Source: Proteobacteria bacterium DTSAM18 | GTDB lineage: Bacteria; Myxococcota_A; UBA796; GCA-2862545 | Direction of reading: 5' to 3' | Length of the DNA: 64,000 bases | Assembly (NCBI GenBank): GCA_028767165.1 | Contig: JARACJ010000008.1 | Location: 62,001 to 126,000, forward strand | Part shown: piece by piece, positions 25,786-33,262 of the stretch | How the letters are laid out: each line of letters opens with the position of its first letter | How positions within the stretch are numbered: position 1 is the stretch's first letter | The notes under the pieces: model-generated | What the model was told of the DNA's origin: nothing | What the model saw: the letters and a program-made list of their open reading frames with translations, nothing else | The model's database searches: none | Made by a program: the position numbers and the translations under genes

Positions 25786-27342
25786 ATGAAAGCCACCGTC
25801 CCCAGCCCGACGACCGCCTGGCTGCCCTCCGTCCTGCTCCTCGGAGCCTGCGCCTCCCTGCCTGACATCGACGAGGTGGACCGCACCGCGACCACCGCGC
25901 TGCAGGACCCTTCCGGCACCCGCCTCGCCGACGACCTGCAGCCGGCCCTGGCCGAGCACCCGGACGCGTCGGGCTTCCACACCCTCCCAACCGGCGAGGA
26001 GGCATTCATCACCCGCTTGCGGCTCGTGCGCGCGGCCGACAGGACCCTCGACCTGCAGTACTACATCTGGCACGAGGACCTCACGGGCGATGCCCTGTTC
26101 CACGCCCTGCTGACGGCGGCCGACCGGGGCGTGCGTGTGCGGCTGCTGCTCGACGACCTCAACACCGACGGCATGGATCCCACCCTGCGGGTCCTCGATG
26201 CCCACGAGCACATCGAGGTGCGGTGCTTCAACCCCTTCGCCAACCGCAAGCACCGGCTGGACGACATCGTCACCGACCCGCGGCGCATCAACCACCGCAT
26301 GCACAACAAGACCCTCACGGCCGACGCCATCGCGACCGTCTTCGGGGGCCGCAACGTGGGCGATGAGTACTTCGCGGCCAACACCGAGGTCATCTTCGGC
26401 GACATGGACGTGCTGGCCATCGGGCCCATCGCCGCCGAGGTGTCCGCCGAGTTCGACCTGTACTGGAACAGCCCCTACGTCTTCCCCATCACCACGTTCT
26501 ACGACGAGGCACCGAGCGAGGACGAGATCCGCGCCTACCGGGTCAGGTCCGACGACCGGGCGAGGCAGGCACGGTCGTCCCAGTACGCCCACGCGCTGGA
26601 GCAGTTCGACGCCCTCACCGAGGTCGAGCTGAGCGGGCTCGACTACGCCTGGTCCGAGTGGGTGCTGGCCTACGACCAGCCCCGCAAGGTGGACACGAAG
26701 GAGATCCAGCCGGAGACGCACCTCTTCCCCACCCTCCTCGAAGGCATGGATCTGGCCCAGGACGACCTGCTCATCGTCTCCCCCTACTTCATCCCCGGCA
26801 AGGAGCTCACGGCCTACCTGATCGGGCGCGTGGAGGACGGCGTGAGGGTGCGCATCCTGACCAACTCGCTGCAGTCCAACGACGTGGGCGCCGTGCACGC
26901 CGGCTACGCCCGCTACCGCAAGGCGCTCGTGGAGGGCGGCGTGGAGCTGTACGAGCTGCGGGCGGACCTCGGAGACCGCGTCGCCGCCGGCAGCGAGGCC
27001 GTCCACTCCGACAAGAGCAGCCTGCACGCCAAGTTCTTCGTCTTCGACGCGCACTGGCTCTGGGTGGGCTCGTACAACATGGACGGGCGCTCGACGTTCT
27101 TCAACACCGAGCTGGGGGCCTACTTCCGCAGCCCCGACGAGGCGAAGAAGCTCTCCTCACGGTTCGACGAGATCATCGAGGACGTGGCCTGGCGCGTCGA
27201 GCTCGACGAGCGGGGCGACCTGCGGTGGGTGACGCTGCGTAACGGCAAGGAGGAGGTGATGCACACGGAACCCGACACCACCTGGTTCAAGCGCGCGGTG
27301 ACGAGCGTGCTCCGCCTGATCGCACCGGAGAAGCAGCTGTGA
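25786..27342 (+). CDS. Phospholipase D/cardiolipin synthase-like lipoprotein
   Basis: 518 residues with two PLD half-sites: HRMHNK (His173, Lys175, Asp180) and SLHAKFFVFD (His414, Lys416, Asp421). Both HKD motifs are complete, so phosphatidyl transfer or phosphodiesterase activity is expected. The N terminus (AWLPSVLLLGACAS) is a lipoprotein signal, and other motifs (LQYYIWHEDLTG, VFGGRNVGDEYF, VSPYFIPGKE, VGSYNMDGRS) match the YmdC/ClsC-like group of membrane-associated PLD enzymes. ATG 25786 follows an AGGAG-containing leader. A role in envelope phospholipid remodelling is likely from family knowledge. Confidence 0.9.
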   Translation: MKATVPSPTTAWLPSVLLLGACASLPDIDEVDRTATTALQDPSGTRLADDLQPALAEHPDASGFHTLPTGEEAFITRLRLVRAADRTLDLQYYIWHEDLTGDALFHALLTAADRGVRVRLLLDDLNTDGMDPTLRVLDAHEHIEVRCFNPFANRKHRLDDIVTDPRRINHRMHNKTLTADAIATVFGGRNVGDEYFAANTEVIFGDMDVLAIGPIAAEVSAEFDLYWNSPYVFPITTFYDEAPSEDEIRAYRVRSDDRARQARSSQYAHALEQFDALTEVELSGLDYAWSEWVLAYDQPRKVDTKEIQPETHLFPTLLEGMDLAQDDLLIVSPYFIPGKELTAYLIGRVEDGVRVRILTNSLQSNDVGAVHAGYARYRKALVEGGVELYELRADLGDRVAAGSEAVHSDKSSLHAKFFVFDAHWLWVGSYNMDGRSTFFNTELGAYFRSPDEAKKLSSRFDEIIEDVAWRVELDERGDLRWVTLRNGKEEVMHTEPDTTWFKRAVTSVLRLIAPEKQL

Positions 27343-27527
27343 GGCGGTGAATCCTCCCGCGACCACAGCCCCACGCACAGTTCCTGATCGATGGGCGGCC
27401 GAATGGGTCGACGGGTGGGGCTGACCTCGGTGGCTCCGTGAACGCCCACAGGCGTCACGGGATCCGGCTGGCCCTCACCCACGACGGCCAGGCCCGTTCG
27501 GCCCCGAGCGTTCGAAGGAGGCTTCTC

Positions 27528-27683
27528 ATGTTCAGATGGGCACTCATCTTCCTCGTCGTGGCCCTCGTCGCCGGCATCCTCGGGTTCAGCGGCATCGCCG
27601 GCACGGCGAGCAACATCGCCTGGGTGTTGTTCGTGATCGGCCTGGTGCTGGCCATCGTGTTCTTCATCAAGGGGAACGCGTAA
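27528..27683 (+). CDS. DUF1328/UPF0391 small membrane protein
   Basis: 51 residues made of two membrane helices: WALIFLVVALVAGILGFSGI and NIAWVLFVIGLVLAIVFFIK, joined by AGTAS. This is the standard YtjA/DUF1328 layout, a family often induced by envelope or osmotic stress. AAGGAGG at 27515-27521 is an excellent ribosome-binding site seven bases before ATG 27528, which fixes the start and removes an implausible upstream extension. Confidence 0.9.
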   Translation: MFRWALIFLVVALVAGILGFSGIAGTASNIAWVLFVIGLVLAIVFFIKGNA

Positions 27684-27759
27684 GAGTGGACGGGGTGGGC
27701 CGGGCGGTTCGCCTCCTCGTGGAGGCGTCCTGCACCCGGACCCCCCTTGCGCCCGTTGC

Positions 27760-28479
27760 TCAGTAGAGGCCGGGTACCAGGCGATAGCGCACGCGGCGCG
27801 CATAGTCCGGGTAGCCGGGCAGCTCCGCCTGCAGCGTCCGGTCCTCGAGTTCGGTCCTGACCACCGCGATGACGAAGGCCACCGCCACGGGAACCAGGGT
27901 CCACACCGAGTTCAGGGCGAGGACCACACCGAACAGGGCCAGGACGTTCCCCGCGTAGCCTGGATGCCGGACGACCCGATACGGCCCCGTGTCACACACC
28001 TCGTGGCCGCGATCCATCTGGACGCGCACGACGCTGGAGAAGAAGCGGTTCTCCACCACGGCCCAGGACGCGAACCCGTATCCGACCGTGATGAGGACGA
28101 AGCCTGTCGCGATGAGCCACGCCGGGAACTCCGGAGACCCGTGATGGCGGTGGTCGAGCCCCGCCACGATGACCACAGGGAACGAGATACTCACCGCCAT
28201 CAAGGGAGCCAGCACCCGGTCCCAGGCCTTGGCCTGCTGGAAGCTGTCGGGGTCCTGTCGCTCCGCCATCAGCCCGGGATGCCGCCGCTCTGCCCACATG
28301 CGCCCCCCGACACCCGCGAGCACGAGAAGGAGGGAGTAGAGCCACGCCTGCCACCAGCCGGGGTCTCCGCCGCACAACAGCAGGGTCAGCGCGATGAGGA
28401 GGTGGACTGCGACCAGGCGGATCCACTGGCGGGGGGATGCGGTCCGGGCCGGGGTGTTGGGTGGGGTCTGCTCGGGCAT
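27760..28479 (-). CDS. Isoprenylcysteine carboxyl methyltransferase-like membrane protein
   Basis: 239 residues with about six membrane helices. The ICMT/PEMT family signature is present near the C terminus: DTGPYRVVRHPGYAGNVLAL (AdoMet-binding RHPxY), followed by the acidic pair RTELEDRTLQAELPGYPDYA and YRLVPGLY. Members methylate lipid or small-molecule acceptors at the membrane. Bacteria lack prenylated CaaX proteins, so the true acceptor is unknown. ATG 28479 is the first Met before the helices. Confidence 0.88.
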   Translation of the reverse strand: MPEQTPPNTPARTASPRQWIRLVAVHLLIALTLLLCGGDPGWWQAWLYSLLLVLAGVGGRMWAERRHPGLMAERQDPDSFQQAKAWDRVLAPLMAVSISFPVVIVAGLDHRHHGSPEFPAWLIATGFVLITVGYGFASWAVVENRFFSSVVRVQMDRGHEVCDTGPYRVVRHPGYAGNVLALFGVVLALNSVWTLVPVAVAFVIAVVRTELEDRTLQAELPGYPDYARRVRYRLVPGLY

Positions 28480-28553
28480 GGCGATTCCTCGGGGCAAGCT
28501 ACCAGCCAGGTGCCCACTGCGCCTGTGGCCTTCCCACCGTACCGTAGTGGGTT

Positions 28554-28811
28554 CCAATCAGGTCGTGTTGCCGCTCGTTGAGGTGGTGTGGGAGGGCCGA
28601 GGGCATGGGTGCGAAGGACACGTCCGTCGTCGTCTTTCCGGACGTCGTCGCCGCTGGACGGAGCTTCATCGGCGTTCACCATGGCGCGTCGTGTCTGCTG
28701 AACGTGCTCGATGATGCGCTCTGCGTTCTCCGCTGACAGGTGGACTCCGGCGCGGAGCTGGCAAACCGGCTTCTGCTTGGCATCCGCTACCGCTCTGTGG
28801 AAGTCGTCCAT
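28554..28811 (-). pseudogene. Possible gene remnant beside the cassette array
   Basis: An open frame starting at ATG 28811 (preceded by GTG 28814) encodes a protein-like helical stretch: DDFHRAVADAKQKPVCQL, GVHLSAENAERIIEHVQQTR and RAMVNADEAP. It then runs on into the ICMT-like gene's start region in another frame, where it stops making sense. No family is recognised. It lies just beyond the degenerate end of the last attC and could be the remains of an older cassette. The rest of 28480-28894 holds nothing else I can support. Confidence 0.3.
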
Positions 28812-28894
28812 CACGAAGGCTTCCCGCAGGAGCTCGTTGAGCGTCGTGCCTGGCGCTGCCTGGGTTGGGAGGCTCTGCTGTATTTCAGGTGTCT

Positions 28895-28974
28895 GACGAG
28901 CGAGGTGCGGGTGTGCGGCGGCGGCCGGAGCGCGAAGCGTGGAGGTCGTCGTCCGCATGAGCCGTTGGTTAGGC
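28895..28974 (-). other. attC site 1 (terminal, one core degenerate)
   Basis: On the minus strand the site opens with GCCTAAC (28974-28968) and shares its first half with attC-2, including 30 identical bases at 28902-28931 (plus strand). The opposite core, expected as GTTRRRY, reads GCTCGTC at 28901-28895, so this end cannot recombine normally. It lies 29 bases after the stop of the DUF2971 gene. Confidence 0.75.
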
Positions 28975-29002
28975 TTTTGCCCGAGCGGACGTAGAAATGT
29001 AC

Positions 29003-30040
29003 CTACCGCATTGGGACTGACGACTCTGAAAGCTTGACCTTTCCCCAAAGACCAGCGGAATGCAGAATTATGTGAAGCGCTTCGCGCTCACAATCCATAT
29101 CATTTTTCGGACCCAAGCGGATCTCATTAACCGGGTGCTCACCGTTGGCAACACCTAGCTCCATAGTTGTAAAGAGAACGAGGCTTCCCATTCTATTCCG
29201 TACCTTAATATTTGATATGTCTGACTTGGCCTTCGCAATGGTTGTCGCGGGGGCAACCTTGCTGAATAACTGGCGAATGGCCGCACTGGGAGTTCCGCGT
29301 CCCAAGACAACCAGGCGCCATTCCCGTTCGTCAGCGAACGCCGGATGCTTGAACATCGGCGCAAACGTCGCTGAAAGCATTCTCAGCATAAATATCGCGT
29401 TCTCAACCACCAGCTGCTTGTCCTTATCAGACTCGGCAATTTCCCAGTGGGACTTGCACTTCGTAAGAATAGATCCCATTACGTATCTAGCCACGGCTCT
29501 CTGATTATTTGGATCATAGAGAACTCGATACAAGCGGAACGAAGCACCTGTCTGAATGCTATCCAAGATGGACTCAACGCTAAATCCAATCGAGTAGCCG
29601 TGACCATCGTCGGCGTATGCACGCCACTGCCCCAGGAGGTCGTTGTCTTCCGAGAAACTTGCAATATAGGCGGCATATTGAAACGTAAGATCCCGTTCCC
29701 CTGCTACGATGCTCCAGAAATTCAACACAAGGTCATCGAAGGACTTCACTTCAATGTACTCATCAAGAGGCCTATCATGACCTAAGCGCCCTAGTTCCTC
29801 CAAAGCAATCTCTCGACTGATATCTGTGAACTGCACGACTTCCGCACTATCGTTGAGATAGCGATAGTGCGTGAAGTACATAGTCCTGCTTTGGACAATG
29901 TTCAGAAGAGCCTCTGCGTTAGTATAGTGCCAAAGCTGCAATGGTGCAGACCCTCCGTCCATTTCGTCCAACATTGAAAAAACGCCGTTTAGACAATCCA
30001 GGACAGTCTCATGCCCCCAGCCTGTACTATCAGTAGTCAT
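29003..30040 (-). CDS. DUF2971 domain protein (integron cassette gene)
   Basis: 345 residues. The start of the domain is clear: LWHYTNAEALLNIVQSRTMY followed by THYRYLNDSAEVVQF, then AAYIASFSEDNDLLGQWRAY, GHGYSIGFSVESI and HPAFADEREWRLVV, with the C-terminal EIRLGPKND. This fits DUF2971, a family repeatedly found in mobile and defence-associated contexts, with no settled biochemical role. ATG 30040 has GGAG six bases upstream. Codon use is markedly AT-richer than neighbouring chromosomal genes. The gene sits alone between attC-2 and attC-1, as a cassette should. Confidence 0.88.
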   Translation of the reverse strand: MTTDSTGWGHETVLDCLNGVFSMLDEMDGGSAPLQLWHYTNAEALLNIVQSRTMYFTHYRYLNDSAEVVQFTDISREIALEELGRLGHDRPLDEYIEVKSFDDLVLNFWSIVAGERDLTFQYAAYIASFSEDNDLLGQWRAYADDGHGYSIGFSVESILDSIQTGASFRLYRVLYDPNNQRAVARYVMGSILTKCKSHWEIAESDKDKQLVVENAIFMLRMLSATFAPMFKHPAFADEREWRLVVLGRGTPSAAIRQLFSKVAPATTIAKAKSDISNIKVRNRMGSLVLFTTMELGVANGEHPVNEIRLGPKNDMDCEREALHIILHSAGLWGKVKLSESSVPMR

Positions 30041-30152
30041 CTAGTCTCCAGCAATGAAGGTAATTTTAGAACACGCATATGCTCGCCCAAGGCGAAATTT
30101 ACTCCGATACGGTATCATCCTTGCTGGAAGGTAGCCCGTCTTGTGTGATGCA

Positions 30153-30230
30153 GCCTAACGAGGTGCGGGTGTGCGGCGGCGGCCGGAGCCGAAGGCGGAG
30201 GACGCCGTCCGTATGAGCCGTTGGTTAGGC
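30153..30230 (-). other. attC site 2 (complete)
   Basis: A 78-bp imperfect inverted repeat. Read on the minus strand it is GCCTAAC (30230-30224) at the 5' core and GTTAGGC (30159-30153) at the 3' core, satisfying RYYYAAC...GTTRRRY. The inner arms pair as TACGGACGGCG with the complement of TGCGGCGGCG, leaving one unpaired A in the left arm; that extra base defines L'' and gives the minus-strand orientation, the same as the genes. Confidence 0.85.
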
Positions 30231-30569
30231 CCAAGGGCCGAGGCGGCTCAATAGTTGAACAGCTGTCGCGGATCCAATCCGACCAGCTGCCACGTATTCC
30301 GGCTTGTAAGCATCCTCATCATTGCACACTCTCTCAAGCACCATTTCAGCAATGAGACGATGACGCTCCACACGGATCCGCCATTTGAACAACCAAGCCA
30401 ACTCCTGGTCGTTGAACTCATGGCCATCGAGTGCGTAGCGCAAATAGAAGTTGTCGTATGTCCTCAGGAACTCCCGAAAACTCACTTCTCCACCCACACA
30501 TCGCCCCACCAAGCCGTCATGCACGTCAAGCGCGTTGAGGAGTTCGAGTTCGGTGTTGAAAATGACCAT
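30225..30569 (-). CDS. Hypothetical cassette protein
   Basis: 114 residues from ATG 30569 (MVIFNTELELLNALDVHDGL), with AGGTG about eight bases upstream; a longer frame to 30620 begins with an unlikely leader. It is soluble and mostly helical (FREFLRTYDNFYLRYALDG, LAWLFKWRIRVERHRLIAEM, GRIGSATAVQLLSRL). No domain is recognised. Its TAA stop at 30225-30227 lies inside the GCCTAAC core of attC-2, a compact arrangement typical of integron cassettes. Confidence 0.8.
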   Translation of the reverse strand: MVIFNTELELLNALDVHDGLVGRCVGGEVSFREFLRTYDNFYLRYALDGHEFNDQELAWLFKWRIRVERHRLIAEMVLERVCNDEDAYKPEYVAAGRIGSATAVQLLSRLGPWA

Positions 30570-30619
30570 CGAAGTGCACCTGACGTCACGTGGTTCAGCT
30601 ACGCCGCGACACGCCGTCA

Positions 30620-30684
30620 CGAAGCATGATGTTTGTGGCCGGCGTTGACGGAAAACACAGGTCAGCCGGCCGCATCGGTTAGAT
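30620..30684 (-). other. Degenerate attC-like site of the third cassette
   Basis: On the minus strand ATCTAAC (30684-30678) fits the RYYYAAC core and contains the TAA stop of the upstream cassette gene. The arms GGCCGGC and GCCGGCC (about 30671-30665 and 30643-30637) are complementary. A matching GTTRRRY core is not found at the expected place (about 30622-30630), so the site is short and degenerate or recombined. Confidence 0.5.
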
Positions 30685-31065
30685 AATAGAGGATATACCC
30701 AGAGAACTTGATCGTTCCAGCCGTAACCGCGTTGTCGACTTCTCCTTTATCAGAGTCTCGGAATTCAGTTCGTAGCCGCCTCGACGCTGCGCGAACTTCT
30801 CAAGTCGATAGGGGCAGAAGCCATCGATTTGACCGCACTCGCCGAAGTCGAAGTCCACGGCCCAGTCAGGTCCCCGCACAGCGCAGCCGTACCCGTGTTT
30901 GAAGTAGCTGTAGCCATTTAGCAGACTACCTGCTTGCGGGATCGACATGCTGGCCCACTCAACATTGCTGCAAGGGCGCCGTACCCCAGCCCGCTGAAGA
31001 AGCTCAAGAGCCAGGCGTACGTGGTGCTGATAGTCGTCGATGAGTCTTGACAGTTCTGGATTCAA
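30679..31065 (-). CDS. DUF6896-like cassette protein
   Basis: 128 residues starting at TTG 31065, the only usable start before an in-frame stop. The pattern LSRLIDDYQHHVRLALELLQ, GYSYFKHGYGCAVRGPDWAV, DFDFGECGQIDGFCPYRLEK resembles DUF6896, small proteins seen in cassette and immunity-type contexts; the assignment is from memory of the pattern. No catalytic motif is visible. Its stop lies within the ATCTAAC core at 30678-30684, and the cassette begins at the GTTAGGC core at 31091, 26 bases before the start codon. Confidence 0.75.
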   Translation of the reverse strand: MNPELSRLIDDYQHHVRLALELLQRAGVRRPCSNVEWASMSIPQAGSLLNGYSYFKHGYGCAVRGPDWAVDFDFGECGQIDGFCPYRLEKFAQRRGGYELNSETLIKEKSTTRLRLERSSSLGISSII

Positions 31066-31084
31066 CCTTTGAAGCCCCTATTTG

Positions 31085-31219
31085 GCCTAACGAGGATTAG
31101 ACAGCCCAGCCCAATTCCAAAAGGCCGCCACCCCTCGCAGCCTAACACCGGCAGAACACTGCCAGTCGCCTGAATTCCAAGAATTTCCCCGTTACGCCGC
31201 CGCCCCTTGGCAGCCTAAC
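31085..31219 (-). repeat. Three GTTAGGC cores with conserved flank, attC/attI-like
   Basis: On the minus strand GTTAGGC occurs at 31219-31213, 31146-31140 and 31091-31085. The first two are followed by a shared GCTGCNAGGGGNGGCGGC-type stretch, with spacings of 73 and 55 bases. A hairpin ACCGGCAG/CTGCCAGT lies at 31147-31166. These look like eroded attC sites or an attI-proximal region. No good coding frame is present. Confidence 0.5.
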
Positions 31220-31525
31220 CGCGGAAACAGGCCGCCAGGCACCATCACCCAGTATTCCGCCAACCCCAAGAACGAAAACGCGGCGCCCTACCCAGGCGCC
31301 GCCCCAACAAGATCGAAAGCAATCCCAGAACCATTCTTCAGCCACACACCCAAGGGATGCGGCGAAGGAGCGTGTCCCAGGCGAGGAACAAACGAAAGCC
31401 CGTACTTTTGTACGGGCCGAGTGCAGTGACGAAGAATGGGGCGGGCTCCTGCACCGCAGGCCGCCTACCCTTCTCGAGAATGGGGCGGGCTACTTCGCTG
31501 CAGCCCGCCTCCCCTTCACTTCACT
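31220..31525. other. Intergenic stretch between cassette array and YceI gene
   Basis: Contains a perfect hairpin CCCGTACTTTTGTACGGG at about 31399-31416 and two copies of GAATGGGGCGGGCT (31434-31447 and 31479-31492), followed by a TTCAC tandem run just after the YceI stop. The hairpin may end transcription from either side. No gene is supported here. Confidence 0.45.
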
Positions 31526-32134
31526 TCACTTCGAAGCCTGCTCTTCCTGAGCGCGCACGAACTCCACATCCAGCTGGATCTTCACGTCGTTGCCGACGGC
31601 CAGACCACCCTGGTCGAGCACCTGGCTGTACTTCACGCCGAAGTCCTGCCGGTCGATGGTGGCAGTGGCCGTGGCGCCCATGCGCTCGTTGCCCCAGGGA
31701 TCGGTGATGGACTGGCCGAGGCCCTCACCGGTGAAGGTGACGGACTTGGTGTTGCCGCGGATGGTGAGGTCGCCGACGATCTCGAAGGAGCCGTCCTTCT
31801 TCGCCTTGAACTTGCGGGAGACGAAGGTCATGGTCGGGTGGGCCTCCACGCCGAAGAAGTCGTCGGCGCGCAGGTGGTTGTCGCGGTCCTCGTTGCTGGT
31901 GTCCACGGAGGCCATCTGCACGGTGACCTCGACGGAGGCGTTCTTCAGGTCGCCGGGCTCGGCCTGCAGTGTGCCGGAGACGTCGGTGAACTGGCCCTCC
32001 ACGGAGGAGACCATCATGTGCTTCACGCGGAAGCCGACGCGGGAGTGGGAGGCGTCGAGGTTCCAGGTGCCGGCGTGGGCGAGGGTGCCGAACGCCAGGG
32101 CGGACAGGGCGAGTGCGGAGCGGAGCAGGGACAT
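31526..32134 (-). CDS. YceI family periplasmic protein
   Basis: 202 residues. Signal peptide MSLLRSALALSALAFGTLAHA, then the lipocalin-like YceI domain: GTWNLDASHSRVGFRVKHMM, GQFTDVSGTL, VEVTVQMASVDTSNEDRDNH, LRADDFFGVEAHPTMTFVSR, DLTIRGNTKSVTF and RQDFGVKYS. The family binds long isoprenoid-type lipids in the periplasm and is often stress-induced. It is divergent from a LysR regulator with a palindrome between, so it is a likely target of that regulator. Confidence 0.95.
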   Translation of the reverse strand: MSLLRSALALSALAFGTLAHAGTWNLDASHSRVGFRVKHMMVSSVEGQFTDVSGTLQAEPGDLKNASVEVTVQMASVDTSNEDRDNHLRADDFFGVEAHPTMTFVSRKFKAKKDGSFEIVGDLTIRGNTKSVTFTGEGLGQSITDPWGNERMGATATATIDRQDFGVKYSQVLDQGGLAVGNDVKIQLDVEFVRAQEEQASK

Positions 32135-32192
32135 GGTGTCTCCAGGGTGGGTGCCGGGGTGCGTTCCCCGGGCTCTTGTTCGACACCTCTGT

Positions 32193-32209
32193 ACCCATTC
32201 ACAATGGGT
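32193..32209. promoter_or_regulatory. Palindromic operator candidate between yceI-type and lysR-type genes
   Basis: ACCCATTCACAATGGGT is a perfect 7-bp inverted repeat with a 3-base spacer, placed 58 bases from the YceI start and 47 from the LysR start. This is the usual position and kind of a LysR-family binding site controlling a divergent pair. Confidence 0.55.
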
Positions 32210-32255
32210 TCAGGTAGAGTCCAGAAGGACAATGACTGTGAACCTGGAGGTCACA

Positions 32256-33152
32256 ATGGAGGATCGGGAGATCTTCGTCGAGGTGGTCGAGCGGGGCTCC
32301 TTCACGGCCGCCGCGGAGCGGCTGGGCATCTCCACCTCCTATGTGAGCCGCCGCGTACGGGCGCTGGAGGCCGATCTGGGGGCGCAGCTCATCGCCCGAC
32401 ACACCCGCAAGATGGTCCTCACGGAGGTCGGGGAGCGCTACTTCGGCCGCATCCGGCCCCTGCTCATGGCCCTCGACGAGGCCGACGCCGAGGTGTCCAC
32501 CCAGACCGACGAGCCCCGGGGCACCCTGCGGGTGGCCGCTCCCCTCACCTTCGGGCTCGCCTGGGTGCAGCCCGTCCTGCTCGCGTTCAAGCGACGCTGG
32601 CCCGAGGTCGTCATCGACGTGAGCTACTCCGATCGCAAGGTGGACCCTCTGGTGTGGGACGTCACCATCCGCGCCGGCCACCTCGAGGACTCCTCCCTCG
32701 TCGCCCGCAAGCTGGCCCCGTTCCAGGGCGTCCTGGCCGCGAGCCCGGACTACCTGGGTCGGCGGGGCACGCCGGGGCACCCCAGCGAGCTGCCCGCCCA
32801 CGACGTCATCACCTACAGCGGCCTGCGCACCCTCAAGCCCTGGTCCTTCCGTCGGGGCGACGAGCGCGTCGAGCTGCAGGTGTCCTCCACCTTCCGGGCA
32901 GACAACGGCGACGCGGTCGTCCAGGCGGGCATCGCAGGCCTCGGGATCCTCAACCAGCCCGACTTCCTCGTCGGCGAGCCGCTGGCCCGGGGCGAGCTCG
33001 TCCGGCTCCTGCCCGACTGGACCACCATCGACGCCGCCATCTGGGCCATCACCCCGAGCCGCCTGCAGCCCGCCAAGGTCCGCCACTTCGTCTCCATGCT
33101 CTCGGAGCGGCTCGCCCCACGGCCGTGGCTGTCACCAGGGTCCACCCCTTGA
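32256..33152 (+). CDS. LysR family transcriptional regulator
   Basis: 298 residues. The winged helix-turn-helix is at the N terminus (EIFVEVVERGSFTAAAERLG, ISTSYVSRRVRALEADLG), followed by the linker and a substrate-binding domain (GTLRVAAPLTFGLAWVQPVL, GVLAASPDYLGRRGTPGHP, DNGDAVVQAGIAGLGILNQP). It belongs to the group with a CrgA/DhcR-like effector domain. ATG 32256 has GGAGG five bases upstream and fits better than ATG 32232. It probably controls the divergent YceI gene and its own expression. Confidence 0.93.
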   Translation: MEDREIFVEVVERGSFTAAAERLGISTSYVSRRVRALEADLGAQLIARHTRKMVLTEVGERYFGRIRPLLMALDEADAEVSTQTDEPRGTLRVAAPLTFGLAWVQPVLLAFKRRWPEVVIDVSYSDRKVDPLVWDVTIRAGHLEDSSLVARKLAPFQGVLAASPDYLGRRGTPGHPSELPAHDVITYSGLRTLKPWSFRRGDERVELQVSSTFRADNGDAVVQAGIAGLGILNQPDFLVGEPLARGELVRLLPDWTTIDAAIWAITPSRLQPAKVRHFVSMLSERLAPRPWLSPGSTP

Positions 33153-33262
33153 GGAATCCCACGGCGGCGCCCCACCCGTAGTCACTTCTACAGATTCAAT
33201 GCCGATAGTCGCAGGATCAACCATGCAGGCTGCTGCAGAAAGCCGACCCACGGGAGATCCAC

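Larger units (their letters stand above)
28895..31219 (-). mobile_element. Integron gene-cassette array without integrase (CALIN-like)
   Basis: An island of visibly lower GC with three genes on the minus strand, each followed by an attC-type site. Boundaries are attC-1 (28895-28974), attC-2 (30153-30230), a degenerate attC after the third gene (about 30620-30684), and GTTAGGC cores at 31085-31091, 31140-31146 and 31213-31219. No tyrosine integrase of the IntI type is encoded in the window. The gene orientation implies that any founding integrase would lie to the right (beyond 31.2 kb), but that flank holds YceI and a LysR regulator, so the array is either detached or part of a larger broken integron. 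Confidence 0.75.

Noticed and set aside
31142-31345. 67-codon minus-strand frame between the cassette array and YceI
   Set aside because: Trp/Gly/Arg-rich, includes two GTTAGGC cores within the frame, and has no convincing ribosome-binding site or family.
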